A stretch of DNA of 64,000 nucleotides from Phaeacidiphilus oryzae TH49. GTDB taxonomy: Bacteria > Actinomycetota > Actinomycetes > Streptomycetales > Streptomycetaceae. Positions 23,573 to 31,760 of the stretch are shown one piece after another. The notes below the pieces were generated by a model. It saw only the letters and a program-made list of their open reading frames with translations. It ran no database searches and was not told the DNA's origin. Each line of letters begins with the position of its first letter. Position 1 is the first letter of the stretch. The DNA is taken from NCBI RefSeq assembly GCF_000744815.1, contig NZ_JQMQ01000004.1, positions 124,001-188,000 of the forward strand, written 5' to 3'. The position numbers and the translations under genes were made by a program.

Positions 23573-24157
23573 TCACATCGGCTGGGGCGCGTCCTTCAGC
23601 CCGGAGAACACGGCCGCGATCAACCGCCGTCCCTGCGCCACGCCGTCGTCGTTGTTCGCGACGCGCCACAGGAAGCTCATCAGCATGATGATGTCGGCGG
23701 GGTCGTGTCCGGGCGCGATGGTGCCTTCGGCCACGCAGGCGTCGACCAGTTTCGCCACCGCGGCCGTGGTCGGCGCCCACGAGGCGCTGATCACGTCCTG
23801 CGCCGCGGCGCTGTGCAGCGCGTCGCCGAGTCCGTGCTTGATCCGTATGTAGGCCGACAACGTCTCGAACCACTCCACGAACGCGGCCTTGGCCGACGTG
23901 TGCCGGGCGAGCACCTCGTCGGCGGTGATGGTCAGCCGCTCGATGTCGTGCTCGTAGGCGGCCAGGATCAGGTCGTCACGCGTGGGGAAGTGGCGGTAGA
24001 GCGTGCCGGCGCCCACGCCGGCGCGCTTGGCGACCTCGCTCAGCGGCACGAGCGGGTTGTCCGCGAACAGCTCGTGGGCGGCCTCGATGATCGCGACCCG
24101 GTTGCGCGCGGCGGCCTTGCGCTGGGTGCCGTAGGTGCTCGGGGTCTCGTCGGTCAT
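23573..24157 (-). CDS. TetR-family transcriptional regulator
   Basis: A 194-residue TetR regulator with a clear N-terminal DNA-binding domain: RVAIIEAAHELFADNPLVPLSEVAKRAGVGAGTLYRHFPTRDDLI. The remaining helical domain would bind the inducer. ATG 24157 (MTDETPS) was chosen; an in-frame GTG six codons upstream is possible. It is divergent from an aldo/keto reductase, and two long palindromes sit in the gap, so it probably represses itself and the reductase operon. Confidence 0.88.
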   Translation of the reverse strand: MTDETPSTYGTQRKAAARNRVAIIEAAHELFADNPLVPLSEVAKRAGVGAGTLYRHFPTRDDLILAAYEHDIERLTITADEVLARHTSAKAAFVEWFETLSAYIRIKHGLGDALHSAAAQDVISASWAPTTAAVAKLVDACVAEGTIAPGHDPADIIMLMSFLWRVANNDDGVAQGRRLIAAVFSGLKDAPQPM

Positions 24158-24180
24158 GTCTCGATGATGCCCCACCTTTG

Positions 24181-24238
24181 ACTTGCGGACAATCCTCCGC
24201 TAGTTTGGCGAGTACTTGCGGAGAATCCTCCGCAAGTA
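24181..24238. promoter_or_regulatory. Two TetR operator palindromes
   Basis: ACTTGCGGA-N6-TCCGCTAGT (24181-24204, one mismatch) and ACTTGCGGA-N6-TCCGCAAGT (24214-24237, perfect arms; a further T/A pair extends it to 24213-24238) lie 33 bases apart between the TetR gene and the aldo/keto reductase gene. Confidence 0.82.
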
Positions 24239-24259
24239 TCTTCTCGCAGGAGAACCCCC

Positions 24260-25309
24260 GTGCGCTACGTGAAGCTCGGCACCACCGGCCTGGACGTCTC
24301 GCCCATCGCGATCGGTGCGATGACCTACGGCGAACCCGACCGCGGTCACCCCGTCTGGTCCCTCGGCGAAGCCGAGGCGCGTCCGCTGATCAAGCACGCC
24401 CTCGAGGTCGGCATCAACTTCTTCGACACCGCGAACATGTACTCCAACGGCTCCAGCGAGGAGATCCTCGGCCGCGCGCTGAGGGACTTCGCCGACCGCG
24501 ACGCCGTGGTGATCGCCACCAAGCTGCGGCACCCGATGCGTCCCGGCCCCAACGGCCGGGGCCTGTCCCGCAAGGCGATCATGACCGAGGTGGAGCACTC
24601 GCTGCGCCGGCTGGGCACCGACTACATCGACCTGTACCAGGTGCACCGCAACGACCACGCGACTCCGCTGGAGGAGACCCTCGAAGCCCTCAGCGACCTG
24701 GTCAAGGCGGGCAAGGTGCGCTACCTCGGCGCCTCGTCGATGCCGGCGTGGGAGTTCGCCAAGGCCCTGCACCTGCAACGCCGGCACGGCTGGGCGCGGT
24801 TCGTGTCCATGCAGAACCACTACAACCTGCTCGCCCGCGAGGAAGAACGCGAGATGATCCCGCTGTGCCTGGACGAGGGCGTGGGCACGATCATCTGGAG
24901 CCCGCTGGCCCGCGGTCGCCTGGCCCGCGCCTGGGACGACGCGAAGTCCACCGCCCGGGCCGCGACCGACGGCGCATTCGCCGACATCCTCTACTCACCC
25001 ACCGAAGAGGCGTCCAACCGCGCCATCATCGACGCGGTCGGGCAGGTCGCCGACGCGCACGGCGTCAGCCGCGCCCAGATCGCTCTGGCCTGGCTGCATC
25101 GCCAACCGGTGGTCGCCGCCCCGCTGGTCGGCGCCGGGTCGATCGAGCAGATCGATGACGCGATCGCCTCCTTGCACATCGAGCTCACCGACGAGCAGGT
25201 GCGCGCGCTGATCGCACCGTACACGCCGCGATATGACTGGCAGGGTGTCTCCGACGAGGCCGAACTGGACGCGATCCGCGCCCGTGTGCCGGGAATGGCA
25301 CTGAAGTGA
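24260..25309 (+). CDS. Aldo/keto reductase
   Basis: A 349-residue TIM-barrel aldo/keto reductase. Catalytic-tetrad residues are seen in FFDTANMYSNGSSEE (Asp, Tyr), VVIATKLRHP (Lys) and YQVHRND (His). The C-terminal NADPH site includes APLVGAGSIEQIDDAI. The start is GTG 24260 behind AGGAG. It overlaps the next gene as GTGA and lies under the twin TetR operators, so it is probably induced by a small ligand. MTYGEPDRGHPVW near the start is typical of YajO/Tas-like reductases acting on aldehydes or quinones. The substrate is unknown. Confidence 0.9.
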   Translation: MRYVKLGTTGLDVSPIAIGAMTYGEPDRGHPVWSLGEAEARPLIKHALEVGINFFDTANMYSNGSSEEILGRALRDFADRDAVVIATKLRHPMRPGPNGRGLSRKAIMTEVEHSLRRLGTDYIDLYQVHRNDHATPLEETLEALSDLVKAGKVRYLGASSMPAWEFAKALHLQRRHGWARFVSMQNHYNLLAREEEREMIPLCLDEGVGTIIWSPLARGRLARAWDDAKSTARAATDGAFADILYSPTEEASNRAIIDAVGQVADAHGVSRAQIALAWLHRQPVVAAPLVGAGSIEQIDDAIASLHIELTDEQVRALIAPYTPRYDWQGVSDEAELDAIRARVPGMALK

Positions 25310-26013
25310 GGTCGATCATCCGTTCCGGTGCGGCCGCCGGACTCGGAGCGGTCCTGATATTCGTCGGCCCGCTGGTGTCGTGGACTGCCGAACTCGTCAC
25401 GGCGGTGGCCTGGCAGCACCCGCACTACTCGCCGTTCTACAACTGGGTCAGCCACCTCGGCTTGACCGGCCCGAGCCAGGTCGCGTTCGGGCAGGTGGGA
25501 AACTCCCCGCTCGGCGCGGTCATGGACATCGGCTGGGTGCTCTACGGCAGCCTGCTGATCGTCGGCGCGCTGCTGACCTTCGATCTCCGCCAGGGCGCGC
25601 GGCCGATCGCGATCGTCGTGCTGGCGACCGTGTCCGGCATCGGCGTGTCCCTCGTGGGAATCTTCCAGGGCTCCAACGCGGACGTCGCGAACGGCCTGAT
25701 CGCGTTCCACGAGTTCGGCGCTCAGGGCGTGATGCTCGCCGGCAACGCCATGGCCATCGTCGTCGGCGCAGGTGGCGCCCGAATCGGTCTCGGGCGCGGC
25801 CGCCGGATCGCGAGCATCGTGCTGGGCATCGCCGGCCTGGTCGCGTTCCCGGTGTTCATGGCCGACGTGCTCACCGGCTGGGCCTGGAACATCGGGATGT
25901 TCGAACGCGCCGTGATCTACCCGATCATGGTCGGCCACGTTCTGCTCGGCAGCGGCCTGATGGCCGGTCGGCAGACGTCGACGTCACCCCGCCGGCCGGT
26001 CGCCGTCGGCTGA
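25306..26013 (+). CDS. DUF998-family membrane protein
   Basis: A 235-residue polytopic membrane protein with about six helices. The YSPFYNWVSHLGLTG segment after the first helix is the hallmark of the DUF998 family. GTG 25306 overlaps the aldo/keto reductase stop (GTGA), so both are made together under TetR control. DUF998 members have no established function; many accompany stress or resistance genes. Confidence 0.78.
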   Translation: MRSIIRSGAAAGLGAVLIFVGPLVSWTAELVTAVAWQHPHYSPFYNWVSHLGLTGPSQVAFGQVGNSPLGAVMDIGWVLYGSLLIVGALLTFDLRQGARPIAIVVLATVSGIGVSLVGIFQGSNADVANGLIAFHEFGAQGVMLAGNAMAIVVGAGGARIGLGRGRRIASIVLGIAGLVAFPVFMADVLTGWAWNIGMFERAVIYPIMVGHVLLGSGLMAGRQTSTSPRRPVAVG

Positions 26014-26090
26014 CAGTCCCGGGCAGGGCCGACGCCGATACCGGTCCACTGTCACGTTTTTCGCCGTTGAGATGTTTGTGAGGTCAATTC

Positions 26091-27113
26091 ATGCCTGAAG
26101 TACTGGTCACGGGCGGCTCGGGATACATCGGCAGCTGGTGCGTCCTCGCACTGCTGGCGAACGGTCACACCGTACGCACCACCGTGCGCGATCTGAGGAA
26201 GGAGCCTGCGGTGCGGGCCATGCTGCGCGCCGGAGGTGCGTCCGAGGACGCGCCGCTGACCGTGTTGCAAGCGGACCTGCAGCAGGACGCCGGCTGGCGC
26301 GAAGCGGTCGAGGGCTGCGACTACGTGCTCCACGTCGCCTCGCCCACCCTGACCAGCCTGCCCCGCAACGACGACGAGATGGTCGTGCCCGCTCGGGACG
26401 GCGTGTTGCGCGTTCTGCGGGCCGCTCGCGAGGCCGGAGTCAAACGGGTTGTTCTGACCTCGGCGTTCGGGGCGGTCGGGATGGGACACCCCGAGAAGTC
26501 GCGGGTGTTCACCGAGGAGGACTGGAGCAACGTGGACGCCGGTATCGCGCCGTACCAGAAGTCCAAGACCCTCGCGGAGAAGGCGGCCTGGGAGTTCGTC
26601 GCCGAGCACGGCGGTATCGAACTGGCGGTGGTGAACCCCGTCGGCGTGTTCGGGCCGGTCCTCGGCTCCGACTACTCGCCGTCGCTGGGCCTGGTCCAGC
26701 GGATGCTGGACGGGGATCTCCCCGCCCTGCCGAAATTCGCGATGGGGTACGTGGACGTGCGCGACGTGGCCGACCTGCACCTGCGCGCCATGGTCGATCC
26801 GGCCGCGGCCGGAGAACGGTTCCTCGCGATCTCCGGGCACAGCCTGTGGGTCCGCGAGATCGCGGCGATCCTGCGCCACCGCCTAGGCGATCGCGCAGCC
26901 AAGGTACCCACCCGCGAGCTACCGGTATGGACGGCACGAGCGCTCGCGCGGGTCAGCCCGGGGCTGCGCATTCTGCGCCCGCAGCTGGGCAGAAACTTCG
27001 ACGCCACCTCGGAGAAGGCGCAGCGGATGCTGGGCTGGTCCCCACGGCCGATCGAGGACACCATCGTCGACACGGCCGAGAGCCTGCTGGCGCTGAAGGG
27101 CACGGCCGCCTGA
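26091..27113 (+). CDS. Dihydroflavonol-4-reductase-like NAD-dependent epimerase
   Basis: A 340-residue extended SDR. It begins VLVTGGSGYIGSWCVLALL (nucleotide motif), then VLHVASPT, VLTSAFGAVG and the catalytic YQKSKTLAE, with a C-terminal FDATSEKAQRMLGWSPRPIEDTI. This matches the DFR/aldehyde-reductase branch that reduces carbonyls with NADPH. It follows the DUF998 gene after 77 bases and may belong to the same TetR-controlled unit. GAGGT lies before ATG 26091. Confidence 0.86.
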   Translation: MPEVLVTGGSGYIGSWCVLALLANGHTVRTTVRDLRKEPAVRAMLRAGGASEDAPLTVLQADLQQDAGWREAVEGCDYVLHVASPTLTSLPRNDDEMVVPARDGVLRVLRAAREAGVKRVVLTSAFGAVGMGHPEKSRVFTEEDWSNVDAGIAPYQKSKTLAEKAAWEFVAEHGGIELAVVNPVGVFGPVLGSDYSPSLGLVQRMLDGDLPALPKFAMGYVDVRDVADLHLRAMVDPAAAGERFLAISGHSLWVREIAAILRHRLGDRAAKVPTRELPVWTARALARVSPGLRILRPQLGRNFDATSEKAQRMLGWSPRPIEDTIVDTAESLLALKGTAA

Positions 27114-27153
27114 CGGCTCTCCGCCAGGTCGAAACCGGCCATCGTCACCCGGA

Positions 27154-27346
27154 CCGAGCTACGGCGGACAGGCTTCCATCCCCTCGACGGTGCGCGGCAT
27201 CCGGAGCCGCTCGGTGCCCCTGTCTGCTCCGTCTCGTGGCTCATCATTCAGGAGCCGAGTACGAGGCTGCACAACGCGGATCGACGGCTGAGCTGGCAGC
27301 GTACGCGCGCGAGGATGGGCCGGTCCTCGATGCGTCGATCCGGGCA
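27154..27346 (+). pseudogene. Decayed partial copy of the HD-domain gene at 63 kb
   Basis: This stretch matches 63367-63563 of the HD-domain gene later in the window. About ten single-base differences are seen, mostly C/T, and a net 4-base deletion around 27223 breaks the frame. Neither the start, the upstream HD motif nor the C-terminus is present. It lies in a 290-base gap between the reductase and an MFS gene; nothing else is recognised there. The copy probably arose by duplication or by a recombination event that left a fragment. Confidence 0.8.
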
Positions 27347-27404
27347 TGCCCCTGATGGGACACGGGGCCCGCCACGCCAAGTGGGCTGGCTCGCCGTAGG
27401 TGGG

Positions 27405-28697
27405 TTAGCAGGCTTCTGTCGTGTCTTGGGGGGCGAGCTCAGGGGCGGGGGTGGGTGTGTCGGAGAGGCTGACGAGGGTGAAGGTGGTGGAGGCGTGGAC
27501 TCGGGTCGCCGTCAGGGCGAGCGGCGCGGCGAGGACAAGGAGCAGCGCGGCAAGCGCCGCGCCCATCCCGGGGAAGCCCGCCGCCGCGGCCAGCGTCGTG
27601 CCGGCCAGCGGCCCGCAGGCCGTGCCGAGCGAGGACGCGGAGCCGACCAGTACCGCCCACCGGCCGCGTGCGTCGAAGGAGGCCGCAAGTCCCATCAGAT
27701 AGCTCAGCACCGCCGGATAGACGGCGTTCCAGAGCACCTCGCCGACGGTGAAGGTGTCGGCCCCACGCGCGGTCGCGGTGAGGAGGACAGAGCCGGCGAT
27801 GACCGCCGTGCCGACACCGACAGGCGCCGCGTGGCCCAAGCGCGGGCCGATCGCCGCTGCCGCCACCACTCCGATCAGTCCGGCCAGCAGGGCGACCGCA
27901 AAGACCAGGCCGAGCTGGGCATCGTCGAGTCCGGCGCGCTCGCCGCCGATCCGATCGCTGACCCCCCATAGCGCGTTCTGCGCCAGGGACCAGCACAGCA
28001 TCGCCCCAGTGAGGACGCCGCCCCAGATCCGGTGCGGCAGACGTGAGTCGGGGGCAGGGTGACGGGCGGGGACAGTGACCGGGATTGTGTTACCGGGCAC
28101 GGAGGCGAGGCGGGTGGTAAGCGGGAGCACCGCCAGCGCCCACAGTGCGACGGCCGCGAAGGCGGTGTGGTGGCCGCCCGGGATCCGGGGCAGGGCGACG
28201 TAGAGGGTCGCGGCGAGGCCGCAGGTAGTCAACAGGCCGAGGACGGAGGCTCGGTGGGGGTCTCCACTGCCGGCCGTGCGGACCCCGGCGATGGCGACGG
28301 CCGTACCGGAGCCGACGCCGCCGAGCACGCAACCAAGGAGCGCCGCGGCAGTGAGCCACCCGCCGCGGTCCGCTCCGGAGCCGGAGCCCGGCAGCGCCGC
28401 GACGAGACCGAAGCCAAGGGCGACGAGCACCAGTCCGAGCCGCGCGGTGCCGATCGCGCCGATCGGTCGGCGACGCCTGCCGAGCACCGTGCCGAGGGTG
28501 CCGCCGCGTGCGGCGAGCAGCAGGCCGGCGGAGGCCGACCCGAGAAGCAGAAGGCTTCCGGAGGCGCCGGATTGAGTGGTCGTCAGGTGGAAGTCGGCAG
28601 CCAGCCGACCGGTGAGTGTGGGTAGCAGGTAGGCGGCCAGATAGCCCGCGGAGAAGAGGGCGGGCAAGGCGACGGGGACACGCGTGGCGACGCGCAT
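27405..28697 (-). CDS. MFS transporter
   Basis: A 430-residue protein with about 12 hydrophobic helices. It begins VALPALFSAGYLAAYLLPTL, and LGRRRRPIG fits the loop between helices 2 and 3. An intermediate hydrophilic loop after helix 6 (NTIPVTVPARHPAPDS) is followed by a second six-helix half starting GGVLTGAMLCWSLAQNALWG. The 12-TM layout suggests a drug or metabolite exporter. GAGAGGA precedes ATG 28697. It stands alone between pseudogene debris on both sides; the substrate is unknown. Confidence 0.82.
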   Translation of the reverse strand: MRVATRVPVALPALFSAGYLAAYLLPTLTGRLAADFHLTTTQSGASGSLLLLGSASAGLLLAARGGTLGTVLGRRRRPIGAIGTARLGLVLVALGFGLVAALPGSGSGADRGGWLTAAALLGCVLGGVGSGTAVAIAGVRTAGSGDPHRASVLGLLTTCGLAATLYVALPRIPGGHHTAFAAVALWALAVLPLTTRLASVPGNTIPVTVPARHPAPDSRLPHRIWGGVLTGAMLCWSLAQNALWGVSDRIGGERAGLDDAQLGLVFAVALLAGLIGVVAAAAIGPRLGHAAPVGVGTAVIAGSVLLTATARGADTFTVGEVLWNAVYPAVLSYLMGLAASFDARGRWAVLVGSASSLGTACGPLAGTTLAAAAGFPGMGAALAALLLVLAAPLALTATRVHASTTFTLVSLSDTPTPAPELAPQDTTEAC

Positions 28698-29249
28698 CGG
28701 CAGTCCTCTCGAACCACGAAGGTCAGACGCACGAAGGAGGGTGAGGGGGTAAAACGAGGAGGAGCGACCTTCGGTTTTCGGATCGAATCGAGAGGCTCGC
28801 AGCGCAGTTTTATCAAGCGCCCCAGGGCGCGCGAAACCCGCCCCGGGGCCTCAAACCTACTGTTATAAACCGGAGACATGGCCGCCATCCCGCCGTGACC
28901 TAATAGGGCGTCACCTGCGCTTTGGGCGAGCTGGCAGTTAGATTCGGGCGGGCTCATGTCTGCTCGTGGGTTCGTCCCGTTGGACCTGGCGCGCCGTCCG
29001 CCGGCGACCCGCGGACGGATTTGCGGCCCGGGGCGCAGTGGGCGGGTGGTCCTCGAGTTGCTGCCGACCGCCGCACCGAGCGTGCGCGAGGAGCGGGCCG
29101 GCCCTTCCTCGACCGCCGATCGGTCCGGGGGCGACCGCCGGCAGGCGCCACGACCTTCGCGGCAACCCGAGGCTTCAAGAAGCCATGGCACCCTCAAATG
29201 ATCAACGCACCATCCCCGGGTGATCATGTCACCGTGGAGGCACAGGTCC

Positions 29250-29330
29250 ATGGGAGGGGGCTTTCGCCACCTCTGGAGACGCTGGCGCGAGGGGCAGTCG
29301 TTCAGCTTGATCGGGCGGGCGCTCGGGGTG
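29250..29330 (+). pseudogene. Possible IS30-type transposase HTH fragment
   Basis: Within the gene-poor stretch 28698-29376, one frame reads LWRRWREGQSFSLIGRALGV, which resembles the N-terminal helix-turn-helix of IS30-family transposases. It changes frame or decays right after. No DDE domain or inverted repeat was found. The rest of 28698-29376 has no convincing gene. The call is tentative. Confidence 0.35.
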
Positions 29331-29376
29331 CCGATGCAGCCTGCCCCGTCGCTTCCTGTGCCAGAGCGGCAGCAAG

Positions 29377-29778
29377 ATGTGGCGCATCGACCGCACGGCC
29401 GACTACGGCGCTTTCCAGGAGGCGGCCCGCGGCAGGATCGATCTCGCCATCGCTGATCGAGCCGTCCGCCGGGCGTTGCGCGCTGATGCATTGGTGGCGG
29501 CGGACGAAATCCGGAGCATGAAGCTCCGAGTAGCTCGCGCCACTTCGCCTGACGATGTGGCTCGTGTTGCCGATGAACTCGTACGCATGAGGGTCTTGGT
29601 GGCCCGCGGCGACTTGTCGGGACTCGCCACGCATGAGGAAATCGAGAGAGCAGCGGGTAAGCTGCCAGGACTGGTCGCTCGCCTCCTGTCCGGATTCGTC
29701 CTTCTCGCCCTCGGAGCGGCACTCCCTGGACCCCGTTTGATCCCTCATAACGTGCCGTACGCTTGGCACTACTGCTGA
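29377..29778 (+). CDS. Hypothetical protein with C-terminal hydrophobic helix
   Basis: A 133-residue protein, mostly charged helices (AAADEIRSMKLRVARATS-like region, ARVADELVRMRVLVARGDLSGL) with one hydrophobic helix near residues 103-117. No ribosome site is evident, and the reading frame begins just after the IS30-like fragment, so it may be the 3' part of a longer, disrupted gene. No family is recognised. The codon pattern looks like genuine coding sequence. Confidence 0.45.
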   Translation: MWRIDRTADYGAFQEAARGRIDLAIADRAVRRALRADALVAADEIRSMKLRVARATSPDDVARVADELVRMRVLVARGDLSGLATHEEIERAAGKLPGLVARLLSGFVLLALGAALPGPRLIPHNVPYAWHYC

Positions 29779-29959
29779 CCGGCGCCACAGCTCTCGCCAG
29801 CACGCAGGAGACCGCAGCCCGGCTCTCTGATTTCATATCGAGAACGCTATTGTTCAAGTAATCGAAGTGCCGCGCCCTTCGGGGCGCATCCGTTGCCGAG
29901 CAGTGACGGCTCTCCGATTGTTACTCCGCATCTCGGTGCGCATGCTCCTTGAGGCCGAC

Positions 29960-30194
29960 TACCCGATCGAAAGCGTTCGGGTCGCTACGGTGCTGAGCAG
30001 TATGGATACGGCGTCGGCGAAGAGCAAAGGAGCCGTACCGCCAGGCCTCCCAACTCGGCCCATCCCTGGTCCAGATGACCCCTGGCCAGCCGCATCCGTC
30101 GCGGTACTTCGGCAACATGGCCCCGCACGACGAGTGACTTGAGGCCTCGAACGTCCTCAAGGCCCTCGCCACCGCCCGCCCCGAGGCCGACTGA
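29960..30194 (+). pseudogene. Frameshifted, stop-containing gene fragment
   Basis: One frame reads YGAEQYGYGVGEEQ, then a one-base shift near 30010 leads to EPYRQASQLGPSLVQMTPGQ, PHPSRYFGNMAPHDE, an in-frame TGA at 30135-30137, and LEASNVLKALATARPEAD before the final TGA at 30192. The sequence reads like protein throughout, so it is most likely a decayed gene end. The family is not recognised. In the remaining bases up to 30424, one frame (LLRLLDSQRLRWIAVAAHLL) may be another fragment. Confidence 0.45.
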
Positions 30195-30424
30195 GAAAGC
30201 CGTCCAGTGGCCCCCCGCGGACCTGTTGCGGCTACTTGATTCGCAACGATTGCGTTGGATCGCCGTTGCCGCACACCTGTTGGCTGTGGCCGAAGAGGCA
30301 CTCCAGCGTCTTCAGGAGACCCTCCGTGCTCCCAACGGCCTTGTCGTCGCCCTAAGGAATCATATGGTGGGGTCGGGTGATGGAGCCCCCGGAATGCCTC
30401 GGTCAAGTTCGGGCTGCTCACCGT

Positions 30425-31324
30425 TCAGCCTTCGTCGAGCACCGCCCGGATCACGTGCCGGGCATTGCGCGCCATCGCCGGATTCGTCCTCCGGTAGTAC
30501 GGCAGCGCGATCAGCGCTTGCGAGAGCGTCCGTCCCCGTCCTCGAATCCAGGTCGCGTCGTCCGCGCCCAGCGCCTCGCGGAAGATCTCCCTCGCATCGG
30601 CCGGCAGCAGATTCCACGCCGGGAACAGATCGCACGCCGGATCGCCTATGCCCAGGCACCCGAAGTCGATTACCGAGGTCAGCCTGCCCCCGTCCACCAG
30701 CAAGTTGCCCGGCATGAGGTCGGCATGCAGCCACACCGGCGGGCCGTCCCAGCCCGGGGCCCGCAGTGCCTCCTCCCAAACGGCGGCGGCAGCGCCGCAG
30801 TCGATACCCTCCTGCGGGAGCCCACGCAGCTCCTCGATCGCAGCCCGAGTATCCGCATCGAGGGAGGCGACCGGTCCGCCGCGATGGGCCTGCGGTGCAC
30901 CCGGCAGGGTGATGCTCCGCATCGCTGTCACAAAAAGGGCCAGATCCTTGGCCAGCAGGACAGGTCGGCTCAGGCTCCCCGCCTCGGGATTCTTTCCCTT
31001 GAGCCACCGGTACACCGACCACGGCCAGGGATACCCCTCGGCGGGCTGCCCATTCCCGAGCACCTCGGGGATGGGTGTGGGCAGGTGGAGTGCGAGCCGG
31101 GGCAACCACGTCCGTTCCAGTACTACGTCGTTGGCTCCGCCCTTCACCATCGGAAGCCGTACGACCATGTCATTGCCCAGCCGGTACATAGCGTTGACCG
31201 TCCCGCCGGACGGAAACCGCTCCACCGCCAGCCCTGCCCACTGAGGGAACTGCCCGGCGATCAGCCGCCGCACAAGATCGTCGTCGATGGGATGTGCGCC
31301 GGGATGCATGTGGCCTGTGCTCAT
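30425..31324 (-). CDS. Aminoglycoside phosphotransferase-family kinase
   Basis: A 299-residue APH-type small-molecule kinase. The catalytic loop is WLHADLMPGNLL and the metal-binding segment is VIDFGCLGIGDPACDLFPAW. The N-lobe includes GGTVNAMYRLGNDMVVRLP. Proteins of this length and motif set phosphorylate aminoglycosides, macrolides or metabolites. The start at ATG 31324 has only a weak ribosome site. It is single and flanked by remnants, so resistance is a guess. It is not closely similar to the other APH protein in this window (49623-50585). Confidence 0.85.
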   Translation of the reverse strand: MSTGHMHPGAHPIDDDLVRRLIAGQFPQWAGLAVERFPSGGTVNAMYRLGNDMVVRLPMVKGGANDVVLERTWLPRLALHLPTPIPEVLGNGQPAEGYPWPWSVYRWLKGKNPEAGSLSRPVLLAKDLALFVTAMRSITLPGAPQAHRGGPVASLDADTRAAIEELRGLPQEGIDCGAAAAVWEEALRAPGWDGPPVWLHADLMPGNLLVDGGRLTSVIDFGCLGIGDPACDLFPAWNLLPADAREIFREALGADDATWIRGRGRTLSQALIALPYYRRTNPAMARNARHVIRAVLDEG

Positions 31325-31512
31325 GGGGTGTCATCCGACCGGCGGACGCGGACGGGCGTCAACCGCTTTTCCGGCGAGCATCACTTTCACAATATGCGCT
31401 GGTTCCGGCTGCGACGGGGGTCATCTCGTACTTCGCTATGAGTCGGACTAGGGCGCCGTTGAGCTGCATGTTCTTGGGATACCGAAGAAGCCCCCGCCCC
31501 GGAAGCCCTCAG

Positions 31513-31662
31513 TCCTGCGGGCGCGGTCGACGCTCGGGGGTTGGGTGCCTGCGGCGCGCAAGGGCGACGAGGTCCTTGAGGAGCTCGGTGAGCCGCGTGC
31601 TGACCGGGCCGATGGGCGCGATTCTGAATCGAATCCTCTTCGATAGACTCAGTTCTGACCAC
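31513..31662 (-). pseudogene. Small frameshifted coding fragment in the 31.3-31.7 kb gap
   Basis: On the minus strand one frame starts VVRTESIEEDSIQN and, after a shift, continues RIAPIGPVSTRLTELLKDLV then ALARRRHPTPERRPRPQD before a stop. It reads like a small decayed gene; no family is recognised. The rest of 31325-31686 shows nothing else convincing. Confidence 0.35.
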
Positions 31663-31686
31663 GGATTTTTGCCTAAGGGCTAGCTG

Positions 31687-31700
31687 TACTGAGTTCAGTT
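31687..31700. promoter_or_regulatory. ACTGA box upstream of the transporter gene
   Basis: TACTGAGTTCAGTT, inside a longer imperfect palindrome bounded by GTAC at 31686-31706, lies 61 bases before the MHS-type transporter start. The core ACTGA-R-Y-T-S-A recurs upstream of other units of the catabolic cluster (35056, 46026, 55423, 56236). Confidence 0.6.
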
Positions 31701-31760
31701 CTGTACCTTCCCGAGCGTGGGCCGGGAACCGGCCCGTGTCGCTGGAAGGAGATCGGGACG

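Noticed and set aside
28583-29857. A 424-codon minus-strand frame over the gene-poor 28.7-29.9 kb stretch.
   Set aside because: The translation is Arg/Pro/Ser-rich with no motif, overlaps the MFS start and opposes a better plus-strand frame at 29377.
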